Assembly (NCBI GenBank): GCA_029379385.1 | Contig: CM055613.1 | Span: forward strand, 10,496,001-10,560,000 | Direction: 5' to 3' | DNA length: 64,000 bases | DNA from: Quillaja saponaria | Taxonomy: Eukaryota; Streptophyta; Magnoliopsida; Fabales; Quillajaceae | Shown: positions 58,501 to 64,000 of the stretch, in pieces | How positions within the stretch are numbered: the first letter of the stretch is position 1 | Layout: the number at the start of each line of letters is the position of its first letter | Program-made: the position numbers and the translations under genes | Notes under the pieces: generated by a model | What the model saw: the letters and a program-made list of their open reading frames with translations, nothing else | What the model was told of the DNA's origin: nothing | Databases searched by the model: none

Positions 58501-61010
58501 ATTGGAGACAAACAAATCCGGGATCTCTTATCTCATTTTTGTGCTCAAGTCTCAAACTCATTTTGATCCAATTTTATCTTCTAGTTTAATAATTGGTTTA
58601 TTATATTGATATTGGTTCTATAAATTTATGAGCTTTTGCCTTGTATGTATTTCTGAATAACGATAGGGAAAAGGTAATGGTATATATTGCTTCTGGAATC
58701 CTGTAAATATAATGATGGGTGCAGTTTTACTATGAAAAGAAGGATGATTTCCTGCAGTAAAACAGGGTATTCTGTGTCTGAATACAATATGATCATTCAG
58801 CTGAAAAATGAAAGGTGAAATCTGTCACCTTCAGTTTTCAGCACTGCATTCTCACAATAAGGAAGTTCTTTTTCCTGTTTTTGAAACTGGCTTAAAATTG
58901 AATTTTTGAATCTAATATGTTTTTTATGTAGTAACTTCTGTCTTTGAATCACTGGATGCACTTCATTGCAGAAACATATTATTTCACTCAATGGTCCAGT
59001 GGTGACTGCATCGGGTTTCAAAGATGAACTTGCGGTTGTCACTCACGCCTCTGACTGTTTTCCCTCAACTGACCCGGTCTGCCTTTCATTTTTTTAACAG
59101 TTTCTTTACTTAATACATTGGTCCAATGTTAAAACTAGCCTCTTGATATTTGTTGCGTGAAGAAATAATGTATATTTCTTATCAAACATGCAGATACTAG
59201 AATTTAGAGTTTTTAACATATGCAGTGGGACCCAAGCTCTTCAAGGACGTTTGCCATTAACTCCTGGTTCATATCTTAAATGGTTTGGGTTTAGTGAAGA
59301 AGGCCAATTAAGTTCTTATGATTCAAAGGTACCCTTGACAGTCTCTGAATTTTGTCAGCACCGTGCCCTGGTTGATGCTTCTTGATTTTGAAACTAAGTT
59401 TGGGTGTACAATCTTTAGGGCATGCTCAGAGTATTTACAAGCCAATATGGTGGTAGCTGGCACCCACTCTTCAGGTTCAACATTTTTTTTGAATGTCAAA
59501 GGTTTTATCTATTGCATATTCTTCTTGTAATGATTTGTGGTAATTTGTCTTCAAAAAATTTCATGCAGCGCTGATAAAGAGAAAAAGTCAGATGAAAACT
59601 ATTGGGTGGTTGGATTAAACGCAAGCAAGTTATTTTGTATTATTTGCAAAAATCATGACTTGTTCCCACAGGTAGGACACTTGTCAATGTTTCTGGTTTA
59701 TCTATCACCAAATATTAAGTGACTTTCATGCTTTTCTCAGGTGATGCCCAAACCAGTTCTCACTCTACTTAATCTTTCATTTCCTCTTGCTTCATCTGAT
59801 CTGGGAGTTGAAACCCTTGAAAATGAGTTTATAATGAACAACATGCATCTCTCTCAGGTATGTCCTTTTTCTTATCATCAGATATGCGCTTTCAGGTTTG
59901 AAGTAATTCTTGATTCACATTAATAATATGTTTGAAAGAATTAGCTGTCTGTTTTATTTTCCTGATTGCTGGGTTTTGTTCTTATTTTTCTCAGTTTGTA
60001 AGGTGAAAATACTTCTCTCACTAATTCTGCTGAAGTTTTTAGCTTTACGTACCTTGCAGATACAAAAAAGAATGGAAGAAATGGCTAGTGCTGGTCTTGA
60101 CACCACTTCACTTGATGATGAGGCTTTCAATATGGAAACTGCTCAAGATAGATGCATACTGAGGCTTATTGCATCCTGCTGCAATGGTTGTTCAATGTTT
60201 ATTTATCTTCTTTGGTTACCTCATAAGAATTTTGTTTTTAACAAAAGCCACTTTCTTTCTGGGTAACCTAGATTATGAACAATGGATATTAGTATTCACG
60301 TGTGTGGTCTTTGTGGTATTTCAGGTGATAAGCTTGTCCGAGCCACTGAACTTGTGAAGCTTTTGTCACTGGAAAAATCTGTCAAAGGAGCAATAAAACT
60401 TGTTACTGCTTTGAAGCTTCCTAACTTAGCTGAGAGGTTCAGTAGCATATTAGAGGTAAGCCTTCATTATCTACACAAGTTTATCTAGCCATTTTCTAAT
60501 ATACATAATTAGTGATATTATTCTTCTGTTGGGGATATTCTGATTTAATAGGAGAGGTTGCTCCGTGAAACTAAGGAGACTATGGAAACAACTCTTCCAA
60601 ACAACTATCATGGATCCATCACAACTGAAGTTGAAGTTAGCAAGAAGAGTAAGGCATTAACGTCACCTGAAGCATCTGAAAGAGTCAGTCTATTAACGTC
60701 ACCAACATTATCTTCTCCTCTTTTTACAAAGAAAGCTAAAACTCAAGAGGGAGCTAAACTTGGAAGAGAAAAAACAGCACAAAATCAAACTACTGTTGTG
60801 GATGAAAGTGAAAAAGTAAAATATATGGCGGTCCAAAAAAATGACGGAGAGGAGGGGAAGAAGGCCGGGGAGATGTTTCAGGTAAAATCTAGTCATCCAT
60901 CTAATCCATTCATGAAGTCTTTAAACAAGCAGGAAGTGAAGAATGCAGAAGTGAATACGGTACAAACAAATCGCCCTTCTAATCCATTCCTGAAATCTTC
61001 TATTAAGTGA
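55539..61010 (+). CDS. Ctf4/WDHD1 (AND-1) replisome scaffold homologue
   Basis: Twelve exons: 55539-55818, 56744-57846, 57924-58100, 58258-58371, 58972-59076, 59194-59328, 59419-59474, 59569-59671, 59741-59857, 60060-60186, 60325-60455 and 60552-61010. All borders are GT-AG and phases match, giving 968 residues. The protein should act as the trimeric hub linking the CMG helicase, DNA polymerase alpha-primase and other replication clients in the nucleus; in Arabidopsis the homologue also links to Polycomb inheritance. Residues 1 to about 310 form WD40 repeats (LVSASSADVTIAIHD, LASGSVDHSVKLYKF, YMATSGFDRQVLIWDI). An acidic linker follows (about 320-400). The second propeller (WepB, about 440-730) begins near RRFLCYNMLGSITTVDHDGY. 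A helical bundle spans about 730-820 and a disordered tail carries two SNPF(M/L)KS motifs (933-939 and 959-965). No HMG box is seen at the C-terminus, unlike animal AND-1. Confidence 0.95.
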
Positions 61011-61865
61011 CCATGTATGTTTGACCTCCTTTTGGAAGCTCAACACTGGAAAATCAAGGCAACGATGAGATAATTATACCAAGCTGCAATGACCTCTTGT
61101 CCATTTATTTCTTGTTCAATGCAAGAGCAAAATGTGTGTATAATATTGAGGTGCTAACTGCTAAGCACTGTAAAGTCTTAGCTAATGATCTCTATTGTTG
61201 TATTTATCCTCCTAGAAACATAAAGGATTCATTCTTCCTCTAGGATTTGATTCCATATCATGTATAGCATCAATGCATTATTATTATTTAATTTTATAAG
61301 GCAAGCAATCATAATATCCTCCTTCCTTGTTCCCAAAATCTAAGTAGAAAATAAAATTATGAAAATAAATACATAGGATTGATTTGATTAGCACAAAAAC
61401 AAAGATAGATTATCATATACCTGAAATTTGTGTTTGAGTTAATATATTTCAATGAATAATCATTTTTTTGGCTATTCAATGGAGTAATTCATTTATCTCT
61501 TGTTTTGTTTAGTTTCCAAGATTAGGAATGGAACAGTTTATCAATTAACCAAAACAGGCATTCAAGTCATAAAAGGAGGACTCAGAATTTCTTTTTTCTT
61601 CCATCTTCCAATTACTTATCCAACATGGGTTTAGGTTAGACCCAAAATTTTATCCTATAATTAGCATAACGAAACCACATTTTAAAAATATTTTTCAATA
61701 TTTTCTTTGTATTTTAATTTTTACCCTTTTTTTTTTTTTTTAATAAATACTTGTAAAAAAAAGAAGAAAGATAGATGTCATAATTCTGTAATCAATTGTG
61801 TCAACATTCAAACCACCGCTTTCTGGAATAGCGAACTCTGAAACCTTCATTCATTAGCATAAAAA
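61011..61865. other. Intergenic between the Ctf4-like and RING-H2 genes
   Basis: Contains the 3' UTR of the Ctf4-like gene and the promoter and leader of the RING-H2 gene. AT-rich with a T run near 61727-61740. No further gene is seen. Confidence 0.65.
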
Positions 61866-63182
61866 ATGGCAGACGTTATCTACCTTAATCTCCAAGAACC
61901 AGATGACTGTCGTCGTCTTCCTGAGCAAACCATAACACTGGACTCTATTCTATACTCGTCCAATCACGATTTCGATCTCTACGCATCGTATAACGAGTTT
62001 CAACCGTGTGATCGTTCGCTCGAAGATGACTTTTATGAAGATGAAGAAATTGAATCCACCATTTTTGGGGGAGGCCTCGTCGAATTCTCGGACCACGATT
62101 CTATCGGAAACGCCGATCTGTTGGGCTGTGAAAACCAGGTGAATTTCGTTATGGATCTATTTCATCAACGTGTTGAGCAATCGCAAGTAATGGGAGATAG
62201 CAATTTGGTCTCTGATGTTCTTATTGATTCGGGTTTTGGTGTTATTGATGGAAATTATGATGTGGGTTTTGATGGTTTGTGGCTGGATTTAGATTTAGGT
62301 TTTGGGGTGGAGAGGCATTCTTTGGATGGTGATCACATTAGTGGATTTATAGCTGAAAATTATGGGGATGATGATTTCTTTGTTGAGAGGAGGGTTCTTG
62401 GATCTGATTCTGATGATGCACTATCAACGGTGAGCGGTATACAACCTTTTGAAAACTCTGTCCGGATGGTGGGGTTTGGCTCTGATTCGGAGGAAAATGG
62501 GGTTTTGGAAATTTGTGTCCATTCGGATGATGAATATCATTTTCACGAGGATAATGACGATATTGCAAGTATAACTCTTTGTTTGGACGCACTTCAGTTG
62601 GAGGATCATGGGGAGAGCAATGCAGATTTTGAATGGGAGGAGGTAGATGGTCAAGTTGATGAGAGAGAAGTTTTGAGCTTGTTCACAGCTGTGGATATCA
62701 GGTCAGTTTCAATTTCAGTTTCACCAATTATCAGGCCAGAAGAAGAAGTAAGCTTAGTAAGGGTGAGCGGTTTAGGAACTTTGGAGTGGGAAGTTTTGCT
62801 GGATGCTAATAATTTGGGCTCAAACCTGGATTTGGACCATGATGCTGAATTTCTTTTAAGTGAAAATGATGATTATAGTTCCACTTCAGAAGATGAAATG
62901 ATGTTTGGTCAGTTTGCCGAGAATGAAAATCCTTTAATGGGTTGGCTTCCGGCTTCAAAATCTGTTGTTGAGAATCTTCCCACATTGGTTTTGACTAAAG
63001 AAGATGTGGAGAACAACAATGGACTTTGTGCAATTTGTAAGGATGACATTAATGTTGGGGAACAAGCAAAGCAATTACCTTGTTCACATCGCTACCATGA
63101 AGACTGCATTATTCCATGGTTGAACATTCGCAATACATGCCCTGTTTGTCGATATGAGTTTCCTACTGCTGATGCTGAGTAA
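61866..63182 (+). CDS. RING-H2 zinc finger protein, likely E3 ubiquitin ligase
   Basis: An intronless 438-residue protein. The C-terminal RING-H2 domain is complete: C388, C391, C406, H408, H411, C414, C425, C428, with the CPVCRYEFPT ending common in plant BCA2/RNF126-like RINGs. W418 sits at the usual E2-contact position. Residues 1 to about 370 are strongly acidic, rich in Asp, Glu and Ser, with repeated GFGV/DLDLGF/GFGSDSEENG patches and no membrane segment. A soluble ubiquitin ligase is expected; the substrate is unknown. The start MADVIYLNLQ is the first ATG in the leader. It lies 855 bases downstream of the Ctf4-like gene on the same strand, as a separate transcription unit. Confidence 0.92.
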   Translation: MADVIYLNLQEPDDCRRLPEQTITLDSILYSSNHDFDLYASYNEFQPCDRSLEDDFYEDEEIESTIFGGGLVEFSDHDSIGNADLLGCENQVNFVMDLFHQRVEQSQVMGDSNLVSDVLIDSGFGVIDGNYDVGFDGLWLDLDLGFGVERHSLDGDHISGFIAENYGDDDFFVERRVLGSDSDDALSTVSGIQPFENSVRMVGFGSDSEENGVLEICVHSDDEYHFHEDNDDIASITLCLDALQLEDHGESNADFEWEEVDGQVDEREVLSLFTAVDIRSVSISVSPIIRPEEEVSLVRVSGLGTLEWEVLLDANNLGSNLDLDHDAEFLLSENDDYSSTSEDEMMFGQFAENENPLMGWLPASKSVVENLPTLVLTKEDVENNNGLCAICKDDINVGEQAKQLPCSHRYHEDCIIPWLNIRNTCPVCRYEFPTADAE

Positions 63183-64000
63183 TGTCCATAGAAGAAGCCA
63201 GATATCTGTCCATGATCTGTGACGGTAACTTTTGTCAGAAATGATTTTGATATTTTTGGTGAGCAGTAGGGTGTTAAAAGGTAGATATTTTTGCTGAAAG
63301 AGTATAAAGAGTTTGTTGGTAATTTGGATAGATGTTGTGAGTATAGAATATCTCTTTGCTGTATAGTACTTTTGGAATTTTCTATATATAATTTTCAATA
63401 ATTGCTCCATTGGTTTGTGCTTTTTTTCTTCAACTATACTGCTTCCTAAATATTCTTGTAGACGTTTTTCGTCTATCCTCTTCTTTTTATCTGTCCGTTT
63501 TTTTTTTTTTTCCCTGAGTATTTCCGAAATTTGACTTCTTGGAACCTTGTTCTACATGATTTTTGGTATTAGTTGGAAGAGATGTTCTATACCACAAAGC
63601 CCAATTCACGGTAAAAAGTTCTTAAGCCACATAAAATTTTATCATCCATCTCATTGTGATGCAACTGTATTTCAAAGACATAAAGACAGTAAATTTCCTT
63701 CAGTATAAATTGAACTATTAATATGCTTTCTATATTGATATTAGAGGCTTCAGTTGAATTGAAAGTAAATAATACCCAAAGGGCTCACAGAACTGAAGTT
63801 ATCTCTTCACAAGGAGGGGAATGACCAATTAGAAGCAACCCTATAGCCATACAGAATTGTGATCAAACATTGCATATATATCAAAACAAGTATAATGCCC
63901 ATTTCACAAAGTTGAAGCGACCATTTGTGCCCATGTAATTCCTTACATTTGCTCTGAGATTTTTTTTACATTCTACAATGCCAATGCAACAAAACTTGCA
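63183..64000. other. 3' flank of the RING-H2 gene
   Basis: Probable 3' UTR and intergenic DNA. A T run lies near 63499-63511. No gene is supported up to the window end; a gene could begin beyond it. Confidence 0.6.

Noticed and set aside
1..64000. CRISPR arrays, operons, phage or plasmid genes
   Set aside because: No spaced direct repeats of the right kind and no prokaryotic gene layout; the window is clearly plant nuclear DNA.

Overview
This is a nuclear genome segment from a eudicot plant. The DNA is very AT-rich. The genes carry spliceosomal introns with GT-AG borders, and the proteins belong to plant-specific families: a BIM-type bHLH factor, UGT89 glycosyltransferases, a GLV/RGF peptide precursor and a GT106 glycosyltransferase. 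A nuclear-type tRNA-Leu and a CACTA transposon fit the same picture. I see no bacterial, plastid or mitochondrial genes, and I cannot name the species.

Layout. 0-5.5 kb is AT-rich intergenic DNA with one GC-richer island near 3.0-3.5 kb. 6.5-9.5 kb (+) is an eight-exon O-fucosyltransferase/GT106 gene, probably of the pectin RG-I rhamnosyltransferase (RRT) group. 12.5-18.8 kb (-) is an eleven-exon BIM1-like bHLH gene, rebuilt here exon by exon, with one GC-AG intron inside the DNA-binding domain. 18.8-34.6 kb is a long gene-poor stretch with old repeats, a broken acidic ORF near 29.2-30.1 kb and a cluster of G-boxes at 25.0-27.8 kb. 34.6-38.6 kb (-) is a RING + PHD double-finger gene. 40.5-49.5 kb holds two intronless UGT89-type glycosyltransferase genes pointing at each other, with a complete but decayed 4.6 kb CACTA element between them. 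51.6-52.1 kb (-) is a two-exon GLV/RGF/CLEL peptide precursor. 53.7 kb is tRNA-Leu(CAA). 55.5-61.0 kb (+) is a twelve-exon Ctf4/WDHD1 replisome gene with E2F-like sites just upstream. 61.9-63.2 kb (+) is an intronless RING-H2 protein gene.

The genes do not form a pathway or cluster; this is ordinary plant gene order. Loose themes are cell-wall and small-molecule glycosylation (GT106, two UGTs), hormone and peptide signalling (BIM in brassinosteroid response, GLV peptide in root growth), and chromatin, replication or ubiquitin functions (RING-PHD, Ctf4, RING-H2). The items most worth a second look are the perfect inverted repeat holding two G-boxes at 25.0 kb and the G-box cluster around it, the GC-AG intron in the bHLH domain, the twin C-terminal SNPF motifs of the Ctf4 homologue, and the altered PSPG box of the first UGT. 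I found no convincing evidence of an undescribed multi-gene system.
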